A stretch of 32,847 bases of DNA, from positions 1-32,847 of the IMG/VR virus record IMGVR_UViG_3300036846_001359. One strand, written 5' to 3'. Positions 1-6,525 of the stretch are shown piece after piece. The stretch is from a virus. Both the position numbers and the translations under genes were made by a program. The notes under the pieces were generated by a model that searched no databases, had not been told where the DNA came from, and saw nothing but the letters and a program-made list of their open reading frames with translations. Position 1 is the first letter of the stretch, and every line of letters starts with the position of its first letter.

Positions 1-2
1 CA

Positions 3-170
3 ATTGATGATCTGAAAAACAAAGTGACGCGCCTCAGGGATGAGCTTCAAGACGCCGAAACAAAATTGATTAATGCAGTCCGCGAAACCGCACCGTTTAA
101 AGTCGGCGATGTATGGGTCGACAATCGTCCACAGACGGTGCCGGGTCTTGGGCAGCGGGGTGAGGAGTGA
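3..170 (+). CDS. 3' end of a small coiled-coil protein (5' truncated by window edge)
   Basis: An open frame runs from the first bases of the window to a TGA at 168-170 and encodes the last 55 residues of a protein whose start lies outside. The visible part opens with a charged, heptad-like stretch (DDLKNKVTRLRDELQDAETK), suggesting a coiled coil, followed by a short tail around VGDVWVDNRP. The stop overlaps the GTG start of the next gene by four bases, the close coupling used throughout this genome, which supports it being real. It is too short and incomplete for the function to be named. Confidence 0.6.
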   Translation: MDDLKNKVTRLRDELQDAETKLINAVRETAPFKVGDVWVDNRPQTVPGLGQRGEE

Positions 171-886
171 CAGACCTTAGGCCGCAGGACCAGGAGCGCC
201 TCGTCAGGAAGCTCGCCCGCAAGGCCGACCGCAGCACGACCCCCGTCAAGCTGCGGGACATGGGGTTCGTGGGCAACGTCGACGAGCTTCCCACCGACAA
301 GATCATGGAAGCCCAGCCTATGCAGCGGCCCTGGCGCAGCCGCCGCTACGCCGCCTCCCCCACACCCCACCTGCCCAAATACCTCAACCGGGGCGACCCC
401 ATCCTCCTACCCCAAGGTAGCCCCGCCGAGCGTGTGCAAGAGGAGCGGCACAAGCTCCTGCGGGCCTTCCGTGCCCGCATCACCCCCCGCCCCGATGCCC
501 ATGTCCGCGACCCCGAGTTCGTCGCCGGCCTCCACCCCGACGACGCCTGCTGGGAGACGGGGGAGGCCGCCATCCACGTGATCGCCAGCCGCGACATCTG
601 CCGGCTCAACAAGCACTTCGCCGGCCAGCACAGCCTCCTTGCCGGCAACCTCTACCTCGCAGACCCGGAGGTGAACACCGAGGTCTGGTACTGCGCCCGG
701 CTCCATTTCCCGCGCAAGGGCAACCCCACCCTCGACCGCTGCTACCTGGGGCGCACGGTCCTCCCCCGCTCCAACCAGATAGTCGTCACCCAGCCCTACA
801 AGACCGGGACCGCGCCCTTCATTGCCGCCCGCGACACCTTCGCCAGCGCAATGGCAAGCATCCTCTACCAGGAGGAGAAGGTGTGA
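167..886 (+). CDS. Hypothetical early phage protein, 239 aa
   Basis: Starts at GTG 167, preceded by a purine-rich ribosome site (GGTGAGGA) and overlapping the previous stop by four bases. It is soluble, basic near the N-terminus and proline- and arginine-rich to about residue 100, then more globular (LHPDDACWETGEAAIHVI, EVWYCARLHFPRKGNP). I see no catalytic motif, membrane segment or signal peptide and do not recognise the family. It heads a run of four or five overlapping small + strand genes and is probably an early, host-directed or regulatory protein, which is inference from position only. Confidence 0.75.
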   Translation: MTDLRPQDQERLVRKLARKADRSTTPVKLRDMGFVGNVDELPTDKIMEAQPMQRPWRSRRYAASPTPHLPKYLNRGDPILLPQGSPAERVQEERHKLLRAFRARITPRPDAHVRDPEFVAGLHPDDACWETGEAAIHVIASRDICRLNKHFAGQHSLLAGNLYLADPEVNTEVWYCARLHFPRKGNPTLDRCYLGRTVLPRSNQIVVTQPYKTGTAPFIAARDTFASAMASILYQEEKV

Positions 887-1086
887 CGGACTACCCGGTC
901 ATCTGGCCCCTGCGGCACGGCGACACGATGGTCGTCATGGTCCTCCACGGCCCCCAGGACGATGCCGGCGAATGCGAGATCGCCGGTGCCTGCTACCACG
1001 CCCACTGGTGCGACCTACACATGCGCCTCGAACTGATCTTCTCTCCAGCCAACTTTAGCGAGGAGTCCCTCGATGCAGACTTCTAA
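883..1086 (+). CDS. Small hypothetical protein, 67 aa
   Basis: GTG start at 883 overlaps the previous stop (GTGTGA), with GGAGGAGAAG just upstream as ribosome site. The product is acidic and has three cysteines and several histidines in a compact stretch (ECEIAGACYHAHWCDLHMR), which could bind a metal, although there is no recognisable zinc-finger spacing. Its 3' end overlaps the next gene by 14 bases. Function unknown. Confidence 0.65.
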   Translation: MTDYPVIWPLRHGDTMVVMVLHGPQDDAGECEIAGACYHAHWCDLHMRLELIFSPANFSEESLDADF

Positions 1087-1468
1087 CAAACCCCTCACCG
1101 TGCCCGCCATGCTCCTCAACAAGACCAAGTGGACCGGCCCCGATACGGTCACGATACCCCGCCCACGAGGCCGCCCGACCACGCCGGTGCGGCGTGACTG
1201 GCGTGAGTTCCCCATCGCCTACGCGGACCACCTCCGCGAGACACAGCGCACGCTGCCCCTCCAGCTCGGCCCCATGTCGTGGAACGATGCCCGCTTCGCC
1301 CAACGCGAGCTGCGCTACTTCTTCCGCGCCCTCGCCGCCCGCCGCCACGACCCCGAAGCAAGCGTCCTATACTCGCTGTCCCAACGATTACGCATCAGTT
1401 GTCCACGCGTGGACGGCAACCCCACCCAGCACTGGGTGGTCCTCAAGCTCAACCCCCTCACCCCTTGA
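1073..1468 (+). CDS. Hypothetical protein, 131 aa
   Basis: ATG at 1073 is preceded by GAGGAG at a good distance and lies inside the 3' end of the previous gene. The protein is basic in its first 45 residues (NKTKWTGPDTVTIPRPRGRP), then has a helical segment with WNDARFAQRELRYFFRALAA. The C-terminal part (residues about 100-131) is hydrophobic and polar mixed, with no membrane helix. The pattern, a basic tail plus a small helical/beta domain, would fit a nucleic-acid-binding protein, but no known motif is visible. Part of the early overlapping gene run. Confidence 0.7.
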   Translation: MQTSNKPLTVPAMLLNKTKWTGPDTVTIPRPRGRPTTPVRRDWREFPIAYADHLRETQRTLPLQLGPMSWNDARFAQRELRYFFRALAARRHDPEASVLYSLSQRLRISCPRVDGNPTQHWVVLKLNPLTP

Positions 1469-1483
1469 GCAGAGAGGTCCCAG

Positions 1484-1690
1484 ATGAAGACCCTCGCCCG
1501 CATCACCGACCGGCTGCTTCACGCCCCCCGCCGTCAGGCTGACCTCGACATCCTGTGGCCGGCCCTCAAGAAACAGGCCCGCACCGTCGCCCAAGCCCGC
1601 GCCGCCTTTACCGCCCATGCCCTCCAAGACCCCGCGTGGCTCGCCCTCGGCAAGGCCGAACTCATGGTCCGCATGGAAGCCCTGTGTTGA
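1484..1690 (+). CDS. Small helical hypothetical protein, 68 aa
   Basis: ATG 1484 has GAGAGG upstream. The product is almost entirely alpha-helical in character and basic (ITDRLLHAPRRQADLDILWP, KKQARTVAQARAAFTAHALQ). It ends at TGA 1688-1690 inside a 14-bp perfect palindrome that also contains the stop of the convergent - strand gene. It is the last gene of the left + strand run. Function unknown. Confidence 0.65.
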   Translation: MKTLARITDRLLHAPRRQADLDILWPALKKQARTVAQARAAFTAHALQDPAWLALGKAELMVRMEALC

Positions 1691-1701
1691 CTTATAAGTC
1701 A
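1688..1701. repeat. 14-bp perfect palindrome at a convergent gene junction
   Basis: TGACTTATAAGTCA is a perfect palindrome. Its left end is the stop codon of the + strand gene ending at 1690 and its right end, read on the other strand, is the stop codon of the - strand gene ending at 1699. There is no long T-run, so a terminator role is uncertain. Confidence 0.6.
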
Positions 1702-1797
1702 CCAGCCGCAGCTAACGCCCCGCCACGCCTCCCACACTACCAGCCACGCGAGGAGGGCCAGACCCAGCATGACCAGCCAGTGCTGCCCGTGGGTCAT
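1699..1797 (-). CDS. 32-residue membrane peptide
   Basis: A very short frame starting at ATG 1797, which overlaps the stop of the upstream gene as ATGA. The peptide is MTHGQHW, then a hydrophobic helix of about 17 residues (LVMLGLALLAWLVVWEA), then a short tail, so it is predicted to be a single-span inner-membrane peptide. Exact ATGA coupling to a membrane-anchored protein gene suggests the two act together, for example as a small holin/antiholin-like or toxin-like pair. That role is inference; the size and coupling are what is seen. Confidence 0.5.
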   Translation of the reverse strand: MTHGQHWLVMLGLALLAWLVVWEAWRGVSCGW

Positions 1798-2006
1798 GGG
1801 CCGCCCAGCGCGCGTGCGAGATGTTGTATGAGGTCGCTGTTCGCCTGGGTCCGCGCTGAGGTGTCGTCCACCCGGCTGTCCAGCGTGCCTAGCTGGCGTT
1901 CTATGCTGGCCAGCCTCTGCTCCACCATGTAGCCAATGGTGGAGAGCAGCACCCCGACGACCACAATGGCACCACGCCATATGTGCCTCCAGGCATCGTC
2001 GGGCAT
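1794..2006 (-). CDS. Membrane-anchored coiled-coil protein, 70 aa
   Basis: ATG 2006 follows an excellent ribosome site (AGGAGG). Residues about 12-28 form one transmembrane helix (GAIVVVGVLLSTIGYMV). The rest (EQRLASIERQLGTLDSRVDD and onward) is a predicted coiled coil on one side of the membrane. Such N-terminal anchor plus coiled-coil proteins include inner-membrane spanins and holin-associated proteins of phage lysis cassettes, but short membrane proteins of early operons look alike, so no name is given. Its stop overlaps the start of the 32-residue membrane peptide. Confidence 0.7.
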   Translation of the reverse strand: MPDDAWRHIWRGAIVVVGVLLSTIGYMVEQRLASIERQLGTLDSRVDDTSARTQANSDLIQHLARALGGP

Positions 2007-2014
2007 GCTGCCTC

Positions 2015-2209
2015 CTACCGCGTTCGCGTCACCTCTAGAAACCCTTGGAAGAACCGCATGAGGAACCGCATGTCCTTGTAATAGTAGCGGGTGCTCTCCA
2101 CAGCGATCTGGGCACTCTCAAACAACTGTGGATCATACACTGTCCTCGTCTCTCCGACCTCCATCTTGCTGAAACCCCAGGGGCGTCTCCTCTTCTTCCC
2201 CTCCGTCAT
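2015..2209 (-). CDS. Small basic protein with MEVGET motif, paralogue of the adjacent upstream gene
   Basis: ATG 2209 overlaps the upstream stop as ATGA. The product (64 aa) has a very basic N-terminus (KKRRR), then PWGFSKMEVGETRTVYD and a helical segment (FESAQIAVESTRYYY). The gene just upstream encodes the same pattern (PF-x-x-MEVGET, aromatic/acidic turn, F-x-SA-x-x-A helix), so the pair is a tandem duplication. Small phage proteins with a W/PF-x-x-M-x-VGD/E-S/T signature are widespread and of unknown function; a DNA-binding or regulatory role is a guess from the basic charge. Confidence 0.7.
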   Translation of the reverse strand: MTEGKKRRRPWGFSKMEVGETRTVYDPQLFESAQIAVESTRYYYKDMRFLMRFFQGFLEVTRTR

Positions 2210-2454
2210 GCGACACGCTGAACCCGCAAGCCAGCCTCGCGTCGACCCAACGTGAACCGCTTGTTGCTCTTGCGGTGGAGGTTGGATGCTGCGTTGTACG
2301 CAGATTGGAAGCGCTTGGTGTCCTCCACATAAAGCGTCTCCCCCACCTCCATCTGCTCGAAGGGCCAGACCGGACGAGGACCTTTCCTCACCGGCAGTAT
2401 GATCTCTACCGGCTCCATGCCGAGGGTGAAGCCGTATAGGGTGCGAGTGTCCAT
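2206..2454 (-). CDS. Small protein with MEVGET motif, tandem paralogue
   Basis: ATG 2454 is preceded by AAGGAG. The 82-residue product begins with a strand-rich part (MDTRTLYGFTLGMEPVEII), then RPVWPFEQMEVGETLYVED, then a helix (KRFQSAYNAASNLHRK) and a basic end. It shares its core with the next gene downstream. It is the first gene of the short leftward unit and its leader contains the large inverted repeat, so any promoter for this unit must lie in or near that palindrome. Confidence 0.72.
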   Translation of the reverse strand: MDTRTLYGFTLGMEPVEIILPVRKGPRPVWPFEQMEVGETLYVEDTKRFQSAYNAASNLHRKSNKRFTLGRREAGLRVQRVA

Positions 2455-2491
2455 TCCGCTTGCTCCTTGAAGATCCTATTTACCCGCCCAG

Positions 2492-2724
2492 AGTTTCTAC
2501 CGATCCGCATATTCGAGTATTTTGAGGGTCTAATTACTTTAAAGCTAAGCGTGTAGATAGGTGTTAAAGGTTCACTGTATGTGTATGTGAATTACTATAT
2601 AATAACAATTCACATACACATACATTACTTCACAATCTTTCGAGCATGTCAAGCGCGCTATGCGCACCTAGCTTTAAAGTAATTAGACCCTCAAAATACC
2701 CGAATACGCGGAACCGTAGAAACT
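2492..2724. repeat. Nested inverted repeats in an AT-rich divergent intergenic region (candidate origin or operator)
   Basis: The arms 2492-2547 and 2669-2724 are 56 bases each and complementary at 52 positions without gaps; the inner 31 bases (2517-2547 against 2669-2699) match perfectly. Between them lies a second, perfect 18-bp inverted repeat (2576-2593 and 2607-2624, core GTATGTGTATGTGAATT) around a 13-base AT-only-like loop. The block is strikingly AT-rich in a GC-rich genome and separates leftward genes (from 2454) from rightward genes (from 2794). This could be a replication origin, a two-sided operator or a paired regulatory site; the structure is seen, the role is inferred. Confidence 0.85.
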
Positions 2725-2735
2725 ATGACGGGGGT

Positions 2736-2764
2736 TTGACAATCTTCAAACCCTCATTTAAAAT
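2736..2764 (+). promoter_or_regulatory. Sigma70-like promoter for the 2794 gene
   Basis: TTGACA at 2736-2741, a 17-base spacer, and TAAAAT at 2759-2764, about 30 bases before ATG 2794 and just outside the right arm of the large inverted repeat. This is close to the host housekeeping consensus, so the gene is probably read by host polymerase early in infection. Confidence 0.7.
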
Positions 2765-2793
2765 CAGCACCCTCACTCAAAAGGACACCCCAA

Positions 2794-3162
2794 ATGGCTA
2801 ACAAGCGGCACTGGAGCGACTTCCCTATCTCCCTTATAGAGACAGTCCAGAAGTTCGAGGAGGCACCCAACGACCGACTAGCCCTCAACGGTCTATCCCG
2901 ATCGGATGCCTATGGTATGAGGAACGAGTTCCACCGCTTCCGCCGCGCCGTGATCGACGCTGTCCACTACGGCCGCGAGAACGAGCAGGACCTCGCCCTC
3001 AACGAACTCTACAGCGCCCTCCGAGACATGAGCCTGTCTCTCCGTCCCCTTGGTACCTCTAACCTCTACCAGTTGGTGTATACCAAGCATGTGGCCTCCA
3101 GGTACCTGGACAAGTGGGAGGCCTTCGAGCCACTTGTTGACACGGAGGAGCAACAAGTTTGA
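2794..3162 (+). CDS. Hypothetical protein, 122 aa, first gene right of the palindrome
   Basis: ATG 2794 has AAAAGGACAC upstream and a good promoter at 2736-2764. The product is charged and helical (WSDFPISLIETVQKFEEAPN, RNEFHRFRRAVIDAVHYGRE, ALNELYSALRDMSLSLRPLG) with no cysteines, membrane segments or catalytic motif. Its position beside the palindrome and behind its own host-like promoter, followed by a terminator-like hairpin, suggests a monocistronic early gene, perhaps a regulator. No helix-turn-helix could be assigned with confidence. Confidence 0.78.
   Translation: MANKRHWSDFPISLIETVQKFEEAPNDRLALNGLSRSDAYGMRNEFHRFRRAVIDAVHYGRENEQDLALNELYSALRDMSLSLRPLGTSNLYQLVYTKHVASRYLDKWEAFEPLVDTEEQQV
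3132..3158 (+). terminator. Weak hairpin at the 3' end of the 2794 gene
   Basis: ACTTGTTG (3132-3139) pairs perfectly with CAACAAGT (3151-3158) around an 11-base loop and is followed by only TT. It overlaps the gene's last codons. A second 7-bp hairpin (CCAACAT 3174-3180, ATGTTGG 3197-3203, then GTTTT) follows. These may be minor terminators or RNA-stability structures. Confidence 0.3.
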
Positions 3163-3261
3163 CTTGAAATTATCCAACATATTCACTACAATCTCGATGT
3201 TGGGTTTTCGCCTTTCTTCCATGTAGAGCGCGGCGATGACCTGGCTACCTGTGTAGACTTA

Positions 3262-3294
3262 GGGGGGCCGCCCTCGTGGCGGTCCCTCCCTTTT
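3262..3294 (+). terminator. Rho-independent terminator-like hairpin
   Basis: An 11-bp stem (3262-3272 with 3278-3288, including two G-U pairs), a five-base loop CTCGT, and TTTT at 3291-3294. It lies between the genes ending at 3162 and starting at 3323, so it would end or attenuate the first transcript. Confidence 0.6.
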
Positions 3295-3322
3295 CCAACC
3301 AAGCAAGAGGAGCATCCCCTAG

Positions 3323-3886
3323 ATGACCGACGCGCAAGTAGTAGACCTCCCGACCGCTCCGGCCCCCTCCGGTAAGCGCAAGATCGCCAATGCCACCATC
3401 AATGGCTCCCATGTCGAGATACAGTTCTCCGATCTCTACGGGAACGCCAAGCTCACCATCGACACCAGCAAGACCGGCGACAACACGCGCGCGCTCCTGG
3501 CCGCACAGGGGGCTGCCTCCGTCATCCAGACGGCCTACTCGGCAGCCGAGGACCCCGTGGCCGCCGCTACCTCCGCCATTGACCGGATGATGTCGGGTGA
3601 CTGGCGGCCGGGTCCGCCGCGTGGAGAGCCTCCCATGGACCCGTTGGTCCAGGCCATCGCCGAGCACCTCGCCCACGAGACAAAGAAACCCTACTCCCCC
3701 GAGAAGGTGCTGGAGGAGTTCATCCCCGCCTATCAAGCCCGCCACCAGCTCACCAACATCTCCGTGGCCCGCCGCCGGCTGCGTGCGCACCCCGACATCG
3801 CCGCGCGCGTCGCCCACATCGAGGCCGCCCGTGCCAAGGCCGCCTCCGACCGGGTCAAGGGCACCACCGCCGAGAGCCTACTGTAG
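3323..3886 (+). CDS. Hypothetical early protein, 187 aa
   Basis: ATG 3323 follows AAGAGGAG at about 10 bases. The N-terminal third is beta-rich (KIANATINGSHVEIQFSDLY, NAKLTIDTSKTGDN); the middle is a flexible proline/glycine linker around residues 94-104; the C-terminal 80 residues are helical and basic (SPEKVLEEFIPAYQARHQ, ISVARRRLRAHPDIAARVAH). A beta domain joined to a basic helical one could bind nucleic acid, but no family is recognised. It sits between two terminator-like hairpins and is probably its own transcription unit or a read-through gene. Confidence 0.75.
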   Translation: MTDAQVVDLPTAPAPSGKRKIANATINGSHVEIQFSDLYGNAKLTIDTSKTGDNTRALLAAQGAASVIQTAYSAAEDPVAAATSAIDRMMSGDWRPGPPRGEPPMDPLVQAIAEHLAHETKKPYSPEKVLEEFIPAYQARHQLTNISVARRRLRAHPDIAARVAHIEAARAKAASDRVKGTTAESLL

Positions 3887-3964
3887 TTGACACCCTGCCG
3901 AGGGAGGGCCACATAACCGCGTAGCACGGCACCCACTCCCCCCTGTAAAACCCCCGGTGCCGCA

Positions 3965-3997
3965 GGCCCGCCATCACCCCCCGATGGCGGGCCTTTT
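3965..3997 (+). terminator. Strong rho-independent terminator
   Basis: GGCCCGCCATC (3965-3975) pairs perfectly over 11 bp with GATGGCGGGCC (3983-3993), with a seven-base C-rich loop and TTTT directly after the stem. It closes the transcript of the 187-residue protein gene and separates it from the replication operon. Confidence 0.9.
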
Positions 3998-4232
3998 CAT
4001 ACCTGGACCCCGTTTTAGAACGGTTCTAAGGGCCTCTAGCCACCCCGACTAGATGTTGATCCTGACTATGGGTCCGATCCATACATGGTAGGTGCGCGCC
4101 GACTTCCCAACCACCGTTCAATAGAAGGCCTTGCCCGTCTACCTGGTCGGCCGAGTCTCTCCAACATCTACCAACAACCTGTCGATGTTAACTAGCGTCG
4201 AACTAACTTCTTGATAACCCCAAACAAATCCC

Positions 4233-4260
4233 TTGACACCCGAAATCAAAGTTGTATGAT
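4233..4260 (+). promoter_or_regulatory. Sigma70-like promoter of the replication operon
   Basis: TTGACA at 4233-4238, a 16-base spacer and TATGAT at 4255-4260. It lies in a locally AT-rich stretch upstream of a run of + strand genes that extends to 13446. Transcription would start near 4267, which excludes the ATG at 4252 as the start of the first gene. Confidence 0.75.
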
Positions 4261-4317
4261 CCGAGGTTCAAACACCGGCATAAGCCGGCGTCGGCTAACA
4301 TCGCCGAGGCGCTCAAC

Positions 4318-4605
4318 ATGGATACCCTACCACACGCCCTACTGCGTGCCCAGCTCCTACACTCCGCAGCCCTCAGGCTTACAGCGGGAGACATACCCAT
4401 GCCCAGTCACGAGGATCGCTCCTCTATGTTGCGCCTACGCGTGCTGGAAGGCGAGGACCTCACTGCCGAGGAGATGCTCTACGAGGTCAACAAGATCAGG
4501 GAGGGGAGACGCACAGCGGAGCCCCGGGCCAAGGCACCCGCCCGCGTGAAGAAGTCTGCCGCCCCTCCCGAGAACCTCACCGACCTCCTGGACCAATCGC
4601 TATGA
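4318..4605 (+). CDS. Small hypothetical protein, first gene of the replication operon
   Basis: The frame is open from 4252, but the promoter -10 box covers that ATG. ATG 4318 with GAGG upstream is chosen (95 aa); ATG 4399 behind GGGAG is a good alternative (68 aa). The core is acidic and helical (RLRVLEGEDLTAEEMLYEVN), followed by a basic, alanine/proline-rich linker (EPRAKAPARVKKSAAPPENL) and a short acidic C-terminal end. The stop overlaps the nuclease gene as ATGA, so the two are translationally coupled. This could be an accessory protein of the nuclease; no family is recognised. Confidence 0.65.
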   Translation: MDTLPHALLRAQLLHSAALRLTAGDIPMPSHEDRSSMLRLRVLEGEDLTAEEMLYEVNKIREGRRTAEPRAKAPARVKKSAAPPENLTDLLDQSL

Positions 4606-5588
4606 GCCGGGTCATCGAGCATCCCTCCGGCCCCGTCGACCTCCTGCCCCCCTTCCCGGAGGTGTGGGACTCATCGATGCGGTCCGCCTGGGTGGCCTGT
4701 CCCCGGCAGTGGTACTACGGCTACCTCCTGGGTCTGCGCAAGTCGGCCTTCTCCATCCACCTGCACTTCGGCGGAGCCTTTGCTCACGGCCTGGAGGCCA
4801 CCCGCAAAGCCTTCTACGTGGCGGGCATGGACGAGGTGAATGCCGTCAACCAGGGCTTCCATGCGGTCATCCGGTTCTGGGGGGACTTCGAGCTGACCGA
4901 CGAGATCAGGCGCACGCGCGCCGGCATCAAAGACCTCAGCGCCTGTCTCGACGCCCTCCTCTCCTACTTCGAAACCTACCCCCTGTCGGATGACCAAGTG
5001 GTCCCGCTCGTCATCAACGGCGAGGCCATCATCGAGAAGAGCTTCGCCCTCCCCATCCCCGGCACTACCCATCCCACCACCGGCCAGCCCATCGTCTACG
5101 CGGGCCGCTGCGACATGGTGGCCCAACATAGGGGCGGGTCCTCTCTCTTCATCGTGGACGAGAAGACGGCCTCCCAGCTGGGTAGCTCTTGGTTAGCTAA
5201 CTGGCCCCTGCGTGGGCAGCTCTCCGGCTACGTGTGGGGGATGCGCTCCTACGGCATAGAACCCGACGGCTGCGTCATAAGGGGTGTGGGCATCCTCAAG
5301 CAAGACATCACCCACATGCAGTCCATCCTGACCCGTCCGCCGTGGCAGATCGACCAGTGGCTCGAACAGCTACGCCGCGATGTGACCCGTGCCGGCGACA
5401 TGTGGACGATGGCCGCCGGCCTCAACAACCCGCACATCGCCTTCGACCAGGCCTTCGACAGCGCCTGTTCCTCCTACGGCGGCTGCGGCTACCTCGACCT
5501 GTGCAACTCCCCCTCACCCATCCCCTGGTACGAGAACTTCGAGATACGCCACTGGGACCCCCTCCAGCGGGAGGGCGACATACCCTAG
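4602..5588 (+). CDS. PD-(D/E)XK nuclease of the Cas4/RecB type with Fe-S cluster cysteines
   Basis: This 328-residue protein carries the full set of RecB/Cas4-like nuclease motifs: a conserved His after GGAFAHGLE (about residue 62), Asp in AGRCDMVA (171), the catalytic IVDEKTA (D186, E187, K188) and a Q-x-x-x-Y segment (206-210). One cysteine before the core (ACPRQWYY, residue 33) and three near the C-terminus (C289, C295, C301 in CSSYGGCGYLDLC) match the 4Fe-4S arrangement of Cas4 and AddB. Members are DNA exonucleases, generally 5'-3', used in end processing. It lies directly before a RecA-like ATPase and a probable ssDNA-binding protein, so recombination or replication-end processing is likely. 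No Cas genes are present. Confidence 0.9.
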   Translation: MSRVIEHPSGPVDLLPPFPEVWDSSMRSAWVACPRQWYYGYLLGLRKSAFSIHLHFGGAFAHGLEATRKAFYVAGMDEVNAVNQGFHAVIRFWGDFELTDEIRRTRAGIKDLSACLDALLSYFETYPLSDDQVVPLVINGEAIIEKSFALPIPGTTHPTTGQPIVYAGRCDMVAQHRGGSSLFIVDEKTASQLGSSWLANWPLRGQLSGYVWGMRSYGIEPDGCVIRGVGILKQDITHMQSILTRPPWQIDQWLEQLRRDVTRAGDMWTMAAGLNNPHIAFDQAFDSACSSYGGCGYLDLCNSPSPIPWYENFEIRHWDPLQREGDIP

Positions 5589-5621
5589 CGGGTAGCGAAG
5601 CGGCCTCAAGTAGCAAGCGCA
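5589..5621 (+). repeat. 33-bp direct repeat, copy 1 (leader of the ATPase gene)
   Basis: The 33 bases from CGGGTAGCGAAGCGG to GTAGCAAGCGCA are identical to 7154-7186. Both copies lie in short gaps directly upstream of genes in the same operon, here immediately after the nuclease stop. Confidence 0.85.
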
Positions 5622-5645
5622 GCGAGCCACAAAAGGACACACAGG

Positions 5646-6458
5646 ATGAGCAATCGTACTAACGCACTCGTCATGGGACCCGTCCAAACGGGTAAGACCT
5701 GGAGCACCCGCACCCTCCTGCCCGAGTACCCCGACATCAAGGGCAAGGTCCAGCGCGGCGCAGGCAAGATCGTCTGCACCGTCAGCCTGGAGCCGGGCTG
5801 GGAGGACACCAACGGCGACCTCACCTGCGACATGGGGATGCACCTCGTCTACATCCCGCCGCTCGATATCGAGTGGGCCGACCTGGAGGGCATCACCAAG
5901 CTAGTAAATGCCGCCACCGATGTGACCAAGGTCAACGATCCCAACCGGCGCTACTACACCCAGCTCCTGGACACATACTCTGCTCTCAAGGAGTTCACCT
6001 GCCAGCGCTGCGGCCAAGAGTTCGGCAACTGCGCCAAGCTGGATGCGCATCATGCGGTGGTGATGGACGGCCTGACAGGCCTCTCCCGCAACTGTATGAC
6101 GGCGACCGTGGGCCTCAAGCCCGCCAAGACCTGGCCCGAGTTCGATGCCGCCGGCCAGCAGGTCGAGAACCTCCTGCGCAAGTGCGCCTCCATCGACGCG
6201 ACCTTCATCCTTATTGCCCACGTTGACCGGGAACCGGACAAGGAGACACAGAAGACCAAGCTCACCATGCACACCATCGGCAACAAGTTGGCCCCGCGCC
6301 TGACCAAGGACATCTTCAGCGAGATCATCCTCGCCCGCCGCGACGACCGAGGCAACTTCTGGTGGTCGACCTCCGAACCGGACATGGACCTCAAGGCCCG
6401 GAAGCTACCTTTCGGGGACCGCATCACCCCCGACTTCCGCCAAATCCTGGCGGACTAA
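5646..6458 (+). CDS. RecA-like ATPase (Sak4/AAA_24 type) with a zinc-finger insertion
   Basis: The protein (270 aa) opens with a Walker A motif GPVQTGKTWS (residues 11-20) and has a hydrophobic strand ending in Asp (HHAVVMDGLTGLSR, D141) as Walker B, the layout of the compact phage RecA-fold ATPases used as single-strand annealing/recombination factors. Directly before Walker B is a C2H2-like segment, CQRCGQEF...LDAHH (C119, C122, H135, H136), unusual inside such an ATPase and probably zinc-binding. A sensor-like FILIAHVDRE follows. ATG 5646 is preceded by AAAAGGACAC. The neighbours are a Cas4/RecB-type nuclease and a probable ssDNA-binding protein, a common phage recombination trio. The Sak4 assignment is from layout, not alignment. 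Confidence 0.8.
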   Translation: MSNRTNALVMGPVQTGKTWSTRTLLPEYPDIKGKVQRGAGKIVCTVSLEPGWEDTNGDLTCDMGMHLVYIPPLDIEWADLEGITKLVNAATDVTKVNDPNRRYYTQLLDTYSALKEFTCQRCGQEFGNCAKLDAHHAVVMDGLTGLSRNCMTATVGLKPAKTWPEFDAAGQQVENLLRKCASIDATFILIAHVDREPDKETQKTKLTMHTIGNKLAPRLTKDIFSEIILARRDDRGNFWWSTSEPDMDLKARKLPFGDRITPDFRQILAD

Positions 6459-6525
6459 ATCCCACTAAATCCCACGAATGCCCGGCCGGCAGGGCTACTA
6501 CCAACGCCGGCAGAAAGGACCACTG

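Larger units (their letters stand above)
3887..4317. other. Intergenic region with a terminator and a promoter, no gene seen
   Basis: About 430 bases without a convincing gene. It holds the strong terminator at 3965-3997 and the promoter at 4233-4260. Between them are short repeats of CCAACATCTA/GATGTTGA type (AGATGTTGA near 4051, CCAACATCTACC near 4161, GATGTTAAC near 4184), which may be small operator-like sites. Short frames here lack ribosome sites. Confidence 0.5.

Noticed and set aside
4252-4317. Upstream extension of the first replication-operon gene to ATG 4252
   Set aside because: The ATG overlaps the -10 box of the promoter at 4233-4260, so the codon would not be in the transcript.
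4602-5588. Cas4 belonging to a CRISPR system
   Set aside because: Motifs match the nuclease family, but no cas1, cas2 or repeat array is nearby and the neighbours are phage recombination genes.
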